This document shows, piece by piece, positions 44,638 through 56,384 of a stretch of 64,000 bases of DNA. The notes beneath the pieces are model-generated. The model searched no databases. It had not been told where the DNA came from and saw only the letters and a list, made by a program, of their open reading frames with translations. The position numbers and the translations under genes were made by a program. The stretch spans positions 620,001 through 684,000 of the forward strand of contig NZ_CP017715.1 in the NCBI RefSeq assembly GCF_001854125.1. Reading direction: 5' to 3'. Origin of the DNA: Marinobacter salinus (GTDB lineage Bacteria > Pseudomonadota > Gammaproteobacteria > Pseudomonadales > Oleiphilaceae). The first letter of the stretch is position 1; each line of letters starts with the position of its first letter.

Positions 44638-45837
44638 ATGATCGGAGACGCGGTTTCCATGCTGAACGGCTGGATTGAAGGTTTTGGCCTGCTGTCCCAG
44701 GGCTGGCGTGCTGGTATCGTTGTGTTTGCGCTGGTATTTGGGACGGCAACAGTCGCCTATATCGCCAGCCATATTATCGGGACCCTTGAGCGGAAATTCA
44801 GCAACACCCAAAATCTCTGGGACGACGCAGTCCTCCACGCGGCGCGCAAACCCTTGGTGGCTTTCGTTTGGTTGCAGGGGGTTTATTGGGCCGCTGAGGT
44901 GGCCCACCACTTCTCGAAAGCCGAGGTTTTCAAGGCCAACGACACCGTCTTGCAGATCGGCTTTATCTGGATCTTTGTGTGGACGGTGCTGCGAGCCATC
45001 AAAGAAGGTGAGAAAATCCTCGTCTCGCCGCTGAAGATGGAAAAGCCGATGGATTACACCACGGTCAATGCGGTGAGCAAGCTCTCCCGTGCTGTGGTGA
45101 TTATTACCGCTGTGCTGATCGCCATGCAGTCACTCGGTTATAGTATTTCCGGGGTTCTGGCCTTTGGTGGTGTCGGCGGTATTGCTGTTGGTTTCGCGGC
45201 CAAGGATCTGCTGGCAAACTTCTTTGGTGGCTTTATTATCCATCTGGACCGGCCGTTCAAGGTCGGAGACTGGGTCCGGTCTCCGGACAGGAACATCGAA
45301 GGAACCGTTGAGCATATTGGCTGGCGCCTGACCACGCTCAGGACCTTTGATAAACGGCCGCTCTATGTGCCGAATGCGGCGTTCACGACAATTGCCGTAG
45401 AGAACCCGTCCCGCATGACCAACCGGCGTATTTCCGAGACCATAGGAATACGGTATGCCGATGTCAGCCAGATGGCTACGATTGTCTCGGATATCCGGGC
45501 CATGCTGGAGAGTCACGAGGAAATTGACAGTGATGAAACGCTGATCGTGAACTTCCTCGCGTTCAATTCGTCGTCATTGGACATTATGGTCTACACCTTC
45601 ACCAGAACGACCCAGTGGGTCCGCTTCCATGAGGTGAAGCAGGATGTGCTCTTGAAAATCAGCGAGATCATTGAAGGGCATGGTGCTGAAGTGGCGTTCC
45701 CGACCCGCACTTTGCATCTGGCCGACGGCTTGCGGGCGCCGGATCAAACCGGGGAGCGGCAAGGCTACAGTTCTCAGGCCGGGGCCAGTCGGTTGCCGGT
45801 ATCTGAACAAACAACCCGGGCCGGAGACGCAGAGTGA
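44638..45837 (+). CDS. MscS-family mechanosensitive channel
   Basis: A 399-residue protein with about four N-terminal membrane segments, then the pore helix and beta domain signature (SGVLAFGGVGGIAVGFAAKD, FGGFIIHLDRPFKVGDWV). The C-terminal alpha/beta domain ends near residue 365 and a polar tail of about 35 residues follows. It releases solutes on osmotic downshift. ATG 44638 has an AGAGGG site. It overlaps the next gene as GTGA. Confidence 0.9.
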   Translation: MIGDAVSMLNGWIEGFGLLSQGWRAGIVVFALVFGTATVAYIASHIIGTLERKFSNTQNLWDDAVLHAARKPLVAFVWLQGVYWAAEVAHHFSKAEVFKANDTVLQIGFIWIFVWTVLRAIKEGEKILVSPLKMEKPMDYTTVNAVSKLSRAVVIITAVLIAMQSLGYSISGVLAFGGVGGIAVGFAAKDLLANFFGGFIIHLDRPFKVGDWVRSPDRNIEGTVEHIGWRLTTLRTFDKRPLYVPNAAFTTIAVENPSRMTNRRISETIGIRYADVSQMATIVSDIRAMLESHEEIDSDETLIVNFLAFNSSSLDIMVYTFTRTTQWVRFHEVKQDVLLKISEIIEGHGAEVAFPTRTLHLADGLRAPDQTGERQGYSSQAGASRLPVSEQTTRAGDAE

Positions 45838-46622
45838 CCATTCCCTCGGAGACACACCCCGTCGGTATTATCGGCGGCACCGGACTTACGACCCTGCCTG
45901 GTCTGGAAATCATTGGCGAACAACTGGTGGAAACCTCCTGGGGTGTGCCTTCGTCGGCGTTGGTTGAAGGGCGGCTTGGCGACCAGAGCGTTATCTTCCT
46001 CTCCCGCCACGGGAACCCTCATCGCATTCCTCCCCATCAGGTGAACTATCGGGCCAATATCCGGGCGCTCTACGATGCCGGCGTGCGAACTGTGGTTGGA
46101 GTGAATGCCGTCGGGGGCATACATCATGATATGGGGCCCGCTCACGTTGTTATTCCGGATCAGCTTATCGATTATACCTGGGGGCGCCCCAGCACCTTTT
46201 TTGAAGACGATCTGAACGAGGTCACGCATATCGATTTTACCTGGCCCTATGATGCCGGTGCCCGTCAGATTCTTGCGGAGGCCGCGCGGGATGTGGGAGC
46301 ACCTTTCTCGGATTTCGGAGTTTACGGCGCAACCCAGGGACCGCGGCTTGAGACTGCGGCGGAAATCCGCCGCATGGAGCGGGATGGCTGTGATCTGGTC
46401 GGAATGACGGGGATGCCGGAAGCTGTCCTGGCTGCCGAGCTGGGAATGCGCTATGTCTGCCTGGGATTGGTAGTGAATTGGGCGGCCGGGAAATCCGAGC
46501 ACATCATTACCATGGCGGAAATTGAAGAGGCCATCGAAAAGGGTATGTCCGGGGTTAGAGGCATACTAACAGTTTCGATGGCCGGGCTTGGGAAGCTTAC
46601 TCCGCTGCCTCAATCTTCTTGA
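45834..46622 (+). CDS. S-methyl-5'-thioinosine phosphorylase
   Basis: A 262-residue PNP/MTAP-family phosphorylase (GIIGGTGL, the phosphate-binding SRHGNPHRIPPHQVNYRAN, GMTGMPEA). The purine-contact segment reads VNWAAG, with Asn and Ala two residues apart where adenosine-specific MTAP enzymes have two aspartates; in P. aeruginosa PA3004 the same change goes with preference for methylthioinosine. It works in polyamine-derived methylthioadenosine salvage after deamination. GTG start, coupled to the mscS stop. The 3' end overlaps csiV on the other strand by 26 bases. Confidence 0.87.
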   Translation: MTIPSETHPVGIIGGTGLTTLPGLEIIGEQLVETSWGVPSSALVEGRLGDQSVIFLSRHGNPHRIPPHQVNYRANIRALYDAGVRTVVGVNAVGGIHHDMGPAHVVIPDQLIDYTWGRPSTFFEDDLNEVTHIDFTWPYDAGARQILAEAARDVGAPFSDFGVYGATQGPRLETAAEIRRMERDGCDLVGMTGMPEAVLAAELGMRYVCLGLVVNWAAGKSEHIITMAEIEEAIEKGMSGVRGILTVSMAGLGKLTPLPQSS

Positions 46623-47436
46623 AGAAAATAAGCACGCCGATCGTCGGGGAGTCGAGGAAGTGAATCTCCTCGCTTCGCATCCGCCGAGTCTCGCGAATCC
46701 AGGTGAGGAGTTGCAGGGGGGCTGCTGGCACTGCCTCGGTCATTTCCATGCCAGTGGCCATGTCGCCCATGTCAATGGCTTCCGGTGTGGCAACGGCATC
46801 CGTGTCGGCTGGTTGAATGTCCACGGCCTGATTCGCTGGCCGCGCTGATGGCTCCGGGATTTCAGTGTTGTCTGAAGGTCGCCAGTGGTTCAGGTGAACG
46901 CCCACGTGCAGATACCGCTGGCGGTCGATGGTGATGGTTCCCTCGATTTCGCGTGTTCCTGCATCGTCAAGCCAGTCTCCGACGGCGACCTTGAGTGGTT
47001 CCCCTTTGTAGTCGGGAGGAAACGCTTCGTACCAGCCAGCGCTTACCAACACCCGATAGCGACCGCTGCGTTCCAGTCTCTGGGCCGCAGAATCAAGATG
47101 CATCTCATTATCCGGCACCAGCTCCAGTGTGCTTTCCGTTGCGCCGTCTTGCCCGACCGACCACAGTACCTTTTCGGCTGCCGGTGTTGGCTCAACGGTG
47201 CGGTCCGACATCTGCTCGTTGACCGATTCAGGGCTGATGATCCGTTCCAGAATGATGAACTCCGCCCGGTAGTAATCATCGGGAACGTCTTTGGCGGACA
47301 TGTCCGCTTGTTGTGCGTGGCCCGCCAGTGACAATGCCAGCAGCAGGGCTGATACCAGTAGGCGTGCCGTATGCCGGCACCAACGATTACCATAAATCTG
47401 CAAGGGTATTACTCCACGTGTGGTTCGGGCTTTCAT
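46597..47436 (-). CDS. CsiV-family peptidoglycan-associated protein
   Basis: A 279-residue secreted protein. The signal region is long: a basic start, then the hydrophobic LLVSALLLALSLAGHA. The mature part begins with YYRAEFIILERI and has a beta-rich middle (GRYRVLVSAGWYEAFP) and the family end LDSPTIGVLIFFKKI. This fits the CsiV family described in Vibrio as peptidoglycan-binding and affecting resistance to D-amino acids. Its start overlaps the mfd stop as ATGA, a conserved pairing. Confidence 0.82.
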   Translation of the reverse strand: MKARTTRGVIPLQIYGNRWCRHTARLLVSALLLALSLAGHAQQADMSAKDVPDDYYRAEFIILERIISPESVNEQMSDRTVEPTPAAEKVLWSVGQDGATESTLELVPDNEMHLDSAAQRLERSGRYRVLVSAGWYEAFPPDYKGEPLKVAVGDWLDDAGTREIEGTITIDRQRYLHVGVHLNHWRPSDNTEIPEPSARPANQAVDIQPADTDAVATPEAIDMGDMATGMEMTEAVPAAPLQLLTWIRETRRMRSEEIHFLDSPTIGVLIFFKKIEAAE

Positions 47437-50400
47437 GAGGCGGTCGCAGCCGTTTGCGCAGGTGCCAGTTCGCCAAGCATTCCGGAAACGCCGTTGAGTT
47501 TACCACTGGTAGACGTGTCCTTCAGCCGAAAACGAAAGGTGCTCGCGCCCTCAAGGCGGTATTGGTCTGGCGCGGATTGCACTTTCTTAACCAGGACCAG
47601 TGGGTCAACGGGAGTCGAGCTGCCAAACTCCAGTCGTGCCCATTCCTTGCCAGCATCTACCTTTACAATGCCCAGCGCCTCTGCTTGCAGGCGAAGCTCG
47701 GTTTGGTGGACCAGATTTTTTGCCGGTTCAGGCAATAAACCGAAGCGATCAATCATCTCAACCTGAAGTTCTTTTAACGCTTCTTTGCTCTGTACGCTGG
47801 CGATGCGTTTGTAAAGCATGAGGCGATTATGGACATCGGGCAGGTAATCCTCCGGAATAAGGGCCGGGATTCGCAGGTTCATTTCGGTGCCGTGGCTCAG
47901 GGGCAGGTCTGCGTTCGGAGTCCGCCCCTCGCGAATGGCTTTCACCGCTTCGTCGAGGAGTTGCATATAAAGCGTGAAGCCAATGCTCTCGATTTGACCA
48001 CTCTGCTCTTCGCCGAGCAGTTCACCTGCGCCGCGGATTTCCAGGTCGTGGGAGGCGAGCATAAAGCCTGCTCCCAAGTCCTGTGACTCGGAGATCGCAT
48101 CCAGCCGCTTTTTCGCATCCGTGGTGATGGATTTTGGGGGAGGGGTCAGCAGGTAGGCGTACGCCTGGTGATGCGAACGCCCGACCCGGCCGCGGAGTTG
48201 ATGAAGTTGGGCCAACCCAAACTTGTCTGCGCGCTCAATGATGATGGTGTTGGCGCTGGGGATGTCGATCCCGGTTTCGATGATGGTCGAACACACCAGC
48301 ACGTTGAAGCGCTTGTGGTAAAAGTCCGACATTATCTGTTCCAGTTCCCGCTCGCGCATCTGCCCGTGAGCGACGCCAACACGGGCCTCAGGGATAAGGC
48401 GACGCAGGTCTTCAGCGGTTTTTTCGATGGTGGCGACATCATTGTGCAGGAAGTACACCTGGCCACCTCGCAGAATTTCCCGGAGGATGGCTTCTTTAAC
48501 CATGGCATCATCCCGCTGGCGGACGAACGTCTTTACCGATAGCCGGCGAGCCGGCGGTGTCGCAATGATGGAGAGATCCCGCAGGTGGCCCATAGCCATG
48601 TTCAGGGTTCGTGGAATCGGGGTCGCCGTCAGGGTCAGCATGTCCACTTCCGCCCGCAAGGCTTTCAGCTTCTCCTTCTGCTGGACACCGAAGCGGTGTT
48701 CCTCATCGATGATGACAAGGCCCAGGTTCTTGAATCTGATATCGCCCTGAAGAAGTTTGTGAGTTCCGATCACAATATCGGCCCTGCCGTCTTCGATCGC
48801 TTCCATTGCCTTACGGGTCTGGGCGGTGCTGCGGAAACGGCTGAGCAACTCGACATTGACGGCGGTATCGGAGAACCGGTCCCGGAAGGATTCATAGTGT
48901 TGCTGGGCAAGCAGAGTTGTGGGTACCAGCACGGCCACCTGTTTACCGGAGTATGTCGCTATGAAAGCTGCGCGCATGGCGACCTCGGTTTTACCGAAGC
49001 CCACGTCGCCGCATACCAGTCGGTCCATTGGGCGCTCACTGGTCATGTCCTCAATAACCGACTGAATTGCCACTTCCTGGTCCGGCGTTTCTTCGAATGG
49101 AAATCCAGCGGCAAAGGCACGATAGGCCTCTTTCGGATCATCAAAACTGTAACCTTTTCGGGCTTCCCGCCTCGCATAGACATCAAGAAGCTCGGCAGCA
49201 GTGTCGCGAATCTTTTCCAGTGCTTTTTGTTTCGCGTTGCTCCAGCGCTCAGTGCCTAGCTTGTGCAGCGGCGCGTGTTCGGCATCGTTTCCTGCATACC
49301 GGGAAATCAGGTGCAGGCTGGAAACCGGAACGTAGAGCTTTGACCCCCCGGCATACTCAAGCATGAGGAACTCGTTGGACTCGCCATCGAGGGTAATGGT
49401 TTCCAGCCCCCGGTAACGGCCTACGCCGTGATCGATGTGCACCACAGGCGCACCAATCCGAAGCTCAGACAAGTCCCGGTAGCCAGCATCGTCCGTTTCA
49501 GTTGGCTTTTCCCTGCGTCGGCGCTGCAGCACGCGCTGGCCAAACAGAGCTGTTTCGGTGATCAGCGCCACCTGCCGATCTCTGAGCACTAACCCTTGCT
49601 CCATCGGTGCGATGGTAATACCGAGTGGGCACTGTTTGTCCTCAAGGAACACCTGCCAGTTCTCGCGGGGCTGTGGTTTGAGCTGATGATTGCCAAGGTT
49701 TTCGATCAGGGCTTCTCTGCGGCCTGAGGACTCTGCGCAGATCAGCACCCGGCCACTGAATTCGTCAAGAAAACGCTTCAGCCGGGTGGCCGGGTCTGCT
49801 GCCCGGCCATCCATGGCGATGTCCGGAAGGCTGTCAGTCGGGCAGTTTTCCGCACCTGCTCCACTCGCCGTCTCGTTTGTGATGGTTACCCTGGGAAAGG
49901 CTTTCAGGTGTCGGAACAGTTCATCCTGCTGAAGAAATAGCCTGGTGGGAGGCAGGATGGGCCGCAGGCGATCATGGCGCCTGTCTTCATAGCGGGTTCG
50001 CGTTTCAGTATCGAAGAGGCTGACAGCATCGTTGAGACCTGCGGCTGTGAATACATGAGTGGCCCCGGGCAGGTAGTCAAAAAGGGTTGCCGTTTCATCG
50101 AAGAACAACGGCAGATAATATTCGATCCCCGGCGGTGTGATGCTGTGGGTAACATCCTGGTAGATGGGGATATCCTTGTCAGCATTCGGGAACTGTTCAA
50201 ACCATCGACTGCGAAACCCGGAGCGAGCCTCCTTGTGCCACGGGAATTCATAGGCCGGCAACAGTTCGATGCGCTCGATCCGGTCGATCGAACGCTGTGT
50301 CTCCGGGTCAAAAGTACGCAAGGTTTCAATTTCATTGTCGAACAGGTCAATGCGGTAGGGCAGGTTGGAGCCCATTGGAAATATGTCGAGGATTGCACCG

Positions 50401-50966
50401 CGGACTGCGTATTCGCCGTGTTCATAGACGTTCTCTGAATGCCGGTAACCAGCCGACTCAAGCTGCATGCGCCAGGAATTTATGTCCAGCGACTGGCCAA
50501 TTTCAAGCAGAAGGGTGTTGCCCTGAAGGTAATTGACCGGCGGAAGGCGGTGCATCAGGGTTCTTGCCGGCACAACAAGCACGCCGTGACTGGTGGCAGG
50601 CAGTCGGTGCAGAGTGCGAATGCGCCGGGAGGTGATGTCCTGGTGCGGCGAGAAAAGGTCGTAGGGCAGAGTTTCCCAATCCGGCAGTGACAGCAATTCG
50701 AGGCCATCGCTGGTGATCGCTGCACCGTCCTCTTCCGGCGGCAGCCCCAGGAAAAATCGCATCGCCTGTTCCAGGCGAATTGCATCACTGGTGCTGCGAG
50801 TGATCACCAGAGTCAGCCCCTGGTGAGCGCGCGCACTCTCGCAAATGGCCAGAGCGTCGCTGCTGCCATGCAGTTGGCCCCACGTGCGGTGGTCTGCCGG
50901 CTTTTCCGGAAACTCCGGAGCGATCAGCGTGTGGGAAAACGGGGGTGTGGATGCACCTTGGCTCAT
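47433..50966 (-). CDS. mfd: Transcription-repair coupling factor Mfd
   Basis: An 1177-residue protein of normal Mfd length. The UvrB-like N-terminal modules are followed by the RNA-polymerase-interacting domain (GAPVVHIDHGVGRYRGLETI), then the RecG-like translocase with Walker A CGDVGFGKTEVAMRAA, the DEEH box (VIIDEEHRFGVQQKEKLK), TATPIPRTLNMA, and the C-terminal domain. It removes stalled RNA polymerase and recruits UvrA. It is divergent from gap and has its own good promoter. Confidence 0.97.
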   Translation of the reverse strand: MSQGASTPPFSHTLIAPEFPEKPADHRTWGQLHGSSDALAICESARAHQGLTLVITRSTSDAIRLEQAMRFFLGLPPEEDGAAITSDGLELLSLPDWETLPYDLFSPHQDITSRRIRTLHRLPATSHGVLVVPARTLMHRLPPVNYLQGNTLLLEIGQSLDINSWRMQLESAGYRHSENVYEHGEYAVRGAILDIFPMGSNLPYRIDLFDNEIETLRTFDPETQRSIDRIERIELLPAYEFPWHKEARSGFRSRWFEQFPNADKDIPIYQDVTHSITPPGIEYYLPLFFDETATLFDYLPGATHVFTAAGLNDAVSLFDTETRTRYEDRRHDRLRPILPPTRLFLQQDELFRHLKAFPRVTITNETASGAGAENCPTDSLPDIAMDGRAADPATRLKRFLDEFSGRVLICAESSGRREALIENLGNHQLKPQPRENWQVFLEDKQCPLGITIAPMEQGLVLRDRQVALITETALFGQRVLQRRRREKPTETDDAGYRDLSELRIGAPVVHIDHGVGRYRGLETITLDGESNEFLMLEYAGGSKLYVPVSSLHLISRYAGNDAEHAPLHKLGTERWSNAKQKALEKIRDTAAELLDVYARREARKGYSFDDPKEAYRAFAAGFPFEETPDQEVAIQSVIEDMTSERPMDRLVCGDVGFGKTEVAMRAAFIATYSGKQVAVLVPTTLLAQQHYESFRDRFSDTAVNVELLSRFRSTAQTRKAMEAIEDGRADIVIGTHKLLQGDIRFKNLGLVIIDEEHRFGVQQKEKLKALRAEVDMLTLTATPIPRTLNMAMGHLRDLSIIATPPARRLSVKTFVRQRDDAMVKEAILREILRGGQVYFLHNDVATIEKTAEDLRRLIPEARVGVAHGQMRERELEQIMSDFYHKRFNVLVCSTIIETGIDIPSANTIIIERADKFGLAQLHQLRGRVGRSHHQAYAYLLTPPPKSITTDAKKRLDAISESQDLGAGFMLASHDLEIRGAGELLGEEQSGQIESIGFTLYMQLLDEAVKAIREGRTPNADLPLSHGTEMNLRIPALIPEDYLPDVHNRLMLYKRIASVQSKEALKELQVEMIDRFGLLPEPAKNLVHQTELRLQAEALGIVKVDAGKEWARLEFGSSTPVDPLVLVKKVQSAPDQYRLEGASTFRFRLKDTSTSGKLNGVSGMLGELAPAQTAATAS

Positions 50967-51016
50967 GGGCAGTCATGCTCTCCTGCTATGGGTGACCGGG
51001 AGACGGCGAGGCGCGT

Positions 51017-51045
51017 ATTCTAACGCTCGAAGGAGTCGGTGTCAT
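51017..51045 (-). promoter_or_regulatory. Sigma-70 promoter of mfd-csiV
   Basis: On the minus strand, ATGACA (51045-51040), a 17-base spacer, then TAGAAT (51022-51017). Each box matches 5 of 6 consensus bases. The start of mfd is about 50 bases downstream. Confidence 0.6.
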
Positions 51046-51131
51046 GGCGCCTGCTGTGACCAGTGTCTCTTGGCCGCTTTTACGGGGATTGTCGGAAGCG
51101 AACTGTCTACGAAGGTAGGGGCAGTCCGTAT

Positions 51132-51160
51132 TTGCTGTTGGCCTGTTTAAGTTGGATAAT
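51132..51160 (+). promoter_or_regulatory. Sigma-70 promoter of gap
   Basis: TTGCTG (51132-51137), a 17-base spacer, then GATAAT (51155-51160). It lies 44 bases before the GTG start of gap, with an AGAGG site at 51190. Confidence 0.6.
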
Positions 51161-51203
51161 GTGCGCCCGAAATTATTATCAGTGCTAAACAGAGGTTCCA
51201 ATC

Positions 51204-52673
51204 GTGAGTCACGAACAGATCAATCAGCACCTGTCTAACTGGACGGAGAGAGAGTCCACAGCGGAAGCCATGATTCCGCTGATCGGTCGTCTCTATCGCA
51301 AGAATAACGTGGTTACATCTGTCTATGGTCGCGCCATAATTAATCAGTCGGTGATCGACATCATTCGTGCCCATCGCTTTGTTCGCCAGGTGGAAGACAG
51401 TGAGCTGTCTGTTCATGACACTCTGCCGATTCTGCAGGCCATGGATTCTCTGGAGCTGGGTCGTGCCCATGTCGATATCGGCAAGCTGGCGGTCAAGTTC
51501 AAGGATGAGGGCGGTGATCTGGTCGAGTTCCTCAAGCGCGAAATCGGCCCGATAGTCGGCCAGTATCCTGCTCAATCCGAAGAGGATGCCAATAACGATA
51601 CCAAAGACGTGGTGCTTTATGGCTTTGGTCGTATCGGTCGTCTGCTTGCCAGGATCCTGATCGAAAAGGCCGGTGGCGGCAACAACTTGCGCTTAAGGGC
51701 TATTGTGGTTCGCAATGGCGGTGCCGAAAACGATCTGGAGAAGCGTGCGAGCCTGCTGCGTCGTGACTCAGTCCATGGTCCCTTTGATGGCACCATCACC
51801 GTAAACGAGGAAGAGTCGGCCCTGATCGCCAACGGCAACTACATCAAGGTGATCTACTCTGACGGTCCCGACAAGGTGGACTACACCGAGTACGGCATTA
51901 ACAACGCTATCGTGGTCGATAACACTGGCAAGTGGCGTGATGAGGCTGGCCTCGGGTTGCACCTGAAGTCCCGCGGTGTCAGCCGTGTGATCCTGACTGC
52001 GCCGGGCAAAGGTGATATCAAGAATATTGTCTATGGCATCAACAACGACTGGATCACGGATGATGACAAGATACTGTCAGCGGCGTCATGTACGACCAAC
52101 GCCATCACGCCGGTGCTGAAAGCGATTGAGGATGAATACGGTATCGAAGACGGACATGTCGAGACGGTCCACTCTTATACCAACGACCAGAACCTGATCG
52201 ATAATTACCACAAGGGTAGCCGTCGCGGCCGCAGTGCCCCCCTGAACATGGTTATCACTGAGACCGGCGCCGCCAAGGCTGTTTCCAAGGCGCTGCCAGT
52301 TCTGAAAGGTAAGCTGACCGGCAATGCCATCCGCGTTCCGACTCCGAATGTGTCCATGGCGATCCTCAACCTCAATCTGAAAAAGGATGTGGACGTTGAA
52401 GGCGTGAACGAGTATCTGCGGGACATGGCTTTGCACTCAGAGCTTCAGAAGCAAATAGACTTCGTGAATTCTCCGGAAGTAGTTTCAACGGATTTCGTGG
52501 GATCACGTCATGCAGGTGTGGTTGATGCCCAGGCAACCATAGCCGCCGGCAAGCGTCTGATTCTGTACGTCTGGTACGACAACGAATTTGGCTACAGTGC
52601 CCAGGTCGTTCGTGTTGTGAACCAGATGGCGGGTGTTACATACCCGATCTTCCCTGAACGTGTAAGAGGCTGA
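51204..52673 (+). CDS. gap: Long-form glyceraldehyde-3-phosphate dehydrogenase
   Basis: A 489-residue GAPDH, about 150 residues longer than the classic enzyme. An N-terminal helical extension (about residues 1-130) precedes the NAD-binding fold (LYGFGRIGRLLARILIEKA). The catalytic cysteine is in SAASCTTNAITP and the C-terminal domain ends with WYDNEFGYSAQVVRVV. It oxidises glyceraldehyde-3-phosphate or works in reverse for gluconeogenesis. The same long form stands next to mfd in P. aeruginosa. GTG start supported by an AGAGG site. A strong terminator follows. Confidence 0.94.
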   Translation: MSHEQINQHLSNWTERESTAEAMIPLIGRLYRKNNVVTSVYGRAIINQSVIDIIRAHRFVRQVEDSELSVHDTLPILQAMDSLELGRAHVDIGKLAVKFKDEGGDLVEFLKREIGPIVGQYPAQSEEDANNDTKDVVLYGFGRIGRLLARILIEKAGGGNNLRLRAIVVRNGGAENDLEKRASLLRRDSVHGPFDGTITVNEEESALIANGNYIKVIYSDGPDKVDYTEYGINNAIVVDNTGKWRDEAGLGLHLKSRGVSRVILTAPGKGDIKNIVYGINNDWITDDDKILSAASCTTNAITPVLKAIEDEYGIEDGHVETVHSYTNDQNLIDNYHKGSRRGRSAPLNMVITETGAAKAVSKALPVLKGKLTGNAIRVPTPNVSMAILNLNLKKDVDVEGVNEYLRDMALHSELQKQIDFVNSPEVVSTDFVGSRHAGVVDAQATIAAGKRLILYVWYDNEFGYSAQVVRVVNQMAGVTYPIFPERVRG

Positions 52674-52710
52674 TTGAAACGTGCTCTAGTTGGCATGTAA
52701 CGTCTCCGAA

Positions 52711-52742
52711 AACCCCGGTAACGAGAGTTGCCGGGGTTTTTT
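52711..52742 (+). terminator. Rho-independent terminator of gap
   Basis: A 12-bp stem (52711-52722 with 52727-52738, one G-T pair) with a GAGA loop, rich in C and G, ends in TTTTTT. It is 38 bases after the gap stop codon. Confidence 0.95.
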
Positions 52743-52803
52743 GTTGCGGGCAGCTATGACCTCAAGGGTTCACGCCCGGGCACAAACCCGTTCCGGTTTC
52801 TGG

Positions 52804-54373
<1,570 letters not shown>

Positions 54374-54377
54374 CGCG

Positions 54378-55586
54378 ATGGCTATCAGACAGTTTCTCGA
54401 TGGAATCGAGCATCATTTTGAAAAGGGCGGCAAGTACGAGCGGTGGTATGCGCTCTATGAAGCCGTAGATACCATTTTCTACACCCCTGCCAGCGTGACT
54501 TCCACAACGGCTCATGTGCGTGACGGCGTTGATCTCAAGCGCATCATGATCACAGTCTGGATGTGTACGTTTCCGGCGATGTTTTTCGGTATGTGGAACA
54601 TCGGCTTTCAGGCCAACAGTTTCCTGGCGGCAAACCCCGATGCCATGATCGCCGATGGTGGTCTGCGTACTGCCTTCATCCAGGCTCTTGCGGTCACAGG
54701 GGCCGGAGTGGGTGTATGGGATAATTTCGTTTACGGCTTGGCGTACTTCGCGCCCATCTACTTCATCACTTTCGTCGTGGGTGGTTTCTGGGAAGTACTG
54801 TTCGCGACCGTACGTCGTCACGAGGTCAACGAAGGTTTCTTCGTGACGTCTGTACTGTTTGCGCTGATTTGCCCCCCCACCATTCCTCTTTGGCAGGTGG
54901 CTTTGGGTATTACCTTCGGTGTGGTTATTGGCAAGGAAGTGTTCGGCGGTACCGGCAAGAACTTCCTGAATCCTGCGCTGACCGGCCGTGCGTTCCTGTA
55001 TTTCGCGTACCCGGCACAGATTTCCGGCGACACGGTTTGGACTGCAGTTGACGGTTTCAGCGGCGCAACAGCACTGAGCTGGGCTGCTAGCGGTGGCCTT
55101 GACGCGCTCAAAGAACAGATCGGCTGGATGAATGCGTTCATGGGTACCATTCAGGGTTCCATGGGTGAAACCTCTACATTGGCGGTTCTCATTGGTGGCA
55201 TCATCTTGCTGGTTATGAAGATTGCCAGTTACCGGATTGTTGGCGGCGTACTGATCGGCATGATCGGTATGTCTCTGTTGCTCAATATCGTCGGTTCTGA
55301 AACTAACCCGATGTTTGCCATTCCGGCCCATTGGCATCTGGTCATGGGTGGTTTTGCCTTCGGCATGATGTTTATGGCAACGGATCCGGTGTCTGCAGCA
55401 ATGACCAACACCGGTCGCTGGTGTTTCGGTATCCTGGTGGGCGTGATGACCATTCTGATCCGTGTGATCAATCCGGCCTTCCCGGAGGGCATTATGCTGG
55501 CCATTCTGTTCGCCAACCTGTTCGCGCCGCTGATGGATCACTATGTGGTCCAGGCCAACATCAAACGGAGGCTTGCTCGTGGCTAA
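54378..55586 (+). CDS. nqrB: Na+-NQR subunit B
   Basis: A 402-residue membrane protein with about ten hydrophobic segments. The covalent FMN threonine is in [10 protein letters not shown] (about residue 235). NqrB carries FMN and riboflavin and forms part of the sodium path. It lies 4 bases after nqrA and overlaps nqrC by 8 bases. Confidence 0.96.
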   Translation: MAIRQFLDGIEHHFEKGGKYERWYALYEAVDTIFYTPASVTSTTAHVRDGVDLKRIMITVWMCTFPAMFFGMWNIGFQANSFLAANPDAMIADGGLRTAFIQALAVTGAGVGVWDNFVYGLAYFAPIYFITFVVGGFWEVLFATVRRHEVNEGFFVTSVLFALICPPTIPLWQVALGITFGVVIGKEVFGGTGKNFLNPALTGRAFLYFAYPAQISGDTVWTAVDGFSGATALSWAASGGLDALKEQIGWMNAFMGTIQGSMGETSTLAVLIGGIILLVMKIASYRIVGGVLIGMIGMSLLLNIVGSETNPMFAIPAHWHLVMGGFAFGMMFMATDPVSAAMTNTGRWCFGILVGVMTILIRVINPAFPEGIMLAILFANLFAPLMDHYVVQANIKRRLARG

Positions 55587-56382
55587 AGCTAAAGAAACTG
55601 TCTCCAGAACTCTGATTGTTGCATTGGTCCTGAGTATTGCCTTCTCTGTCGTGGTTTCTACGGCGGCGGTTATGCTCCGTCCAGCTCAGATCAAAAATCA
55701 GAACCTGGATATCAAGACCAACATCCTGTCTGCTGCCGGTTTGCTGGAGCAGGGCGCCAGCGCTGAACAGATTGAGGAGCAGTTTGGTCAATTTGATGTT
55801 CGTCTCGTTAACCTCGATTCAGGTGAATTTGTCGAGCCGGCCTCCGTGGGTGTTCAAGACCCGATGAAGTACGATATGTACAAGGCCGCGTCCGACCCGC
55901 AGCTGTCCACCAACATCCCGGCGTCGGAAGACAAGGCTGGCATCAAGCGCCGTCCAAATATCGCCAAGGTATTTACCATGAGTGAGAATGGTACGGTTAC
56001 CCGTGTGGTGCTTCCGATTCACGGCTATGGTCTGTGGTCTACGCTCTACGGCTTCATATCACTTGAAGGCGATCTGAATACGATCGAAGGACTGGGTTTC
56101 TATGCGCATGCAGAGACGCCGGGCCTCGGAGGCGAGGTGGACAACCCGCGCTGGAAAAAGCAGTGGGTAGGAAAAGAAGTATACGGCGGCCAGCTTGCAG
56201 ACCCTCAGATCCAGTTGGTTAAAGGAGGCGTTGGCGCTGATGCGGCTAACAAAGAGCACAAGGTCGACGCGCTCTCTGGTGCAACACTGACCAGTCGCGG
56301 TGTTCAGCAGTTGGTAAATTACTGGATGAGCGATCGTGGCTATGCGCCATTCCTGAAAAAACTCCGTGAAGGGGAGGTCTGA
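55579..56382 (+). CDS. nqrC: Na+-NQR subunit C
   Basis: A 267-residue protein with one N-terminal membrane helix (about residues 10-32) and a periplasmic FMN-binding domain. The FMN-linked threonine is in [14 protein letters not shown] near residue 235. The GTG at 55579 follows CGGAGG and gives the usual start [11 protein letters not shown]. Confidence 0.95.
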   Translation: MAKAKETVSRTLIVALVLSIAFSVVVSTAAVMLRPAQIKNQNLDIKTNILSAAGLLEQGASAEQIEEQFGQFDVRLVNLDSGEFVEPASVGVQDPMKYDMYKAASDPQLSTNIPASEDKAGIKRRPNIAKVFTMSENGTVTRVVLPIHGYGLWSTLYGFISLEGDLNTIEGLGFYAHAETPGLGGEVDNPRWKKQWVGKEVYGGQLADPQIQLVKGGVGADAANKEHKVDALSGATLTSRGVQQLVNYWMSDRGYAPFLKKLREGEV

Positions 56383-56384
56383 TC

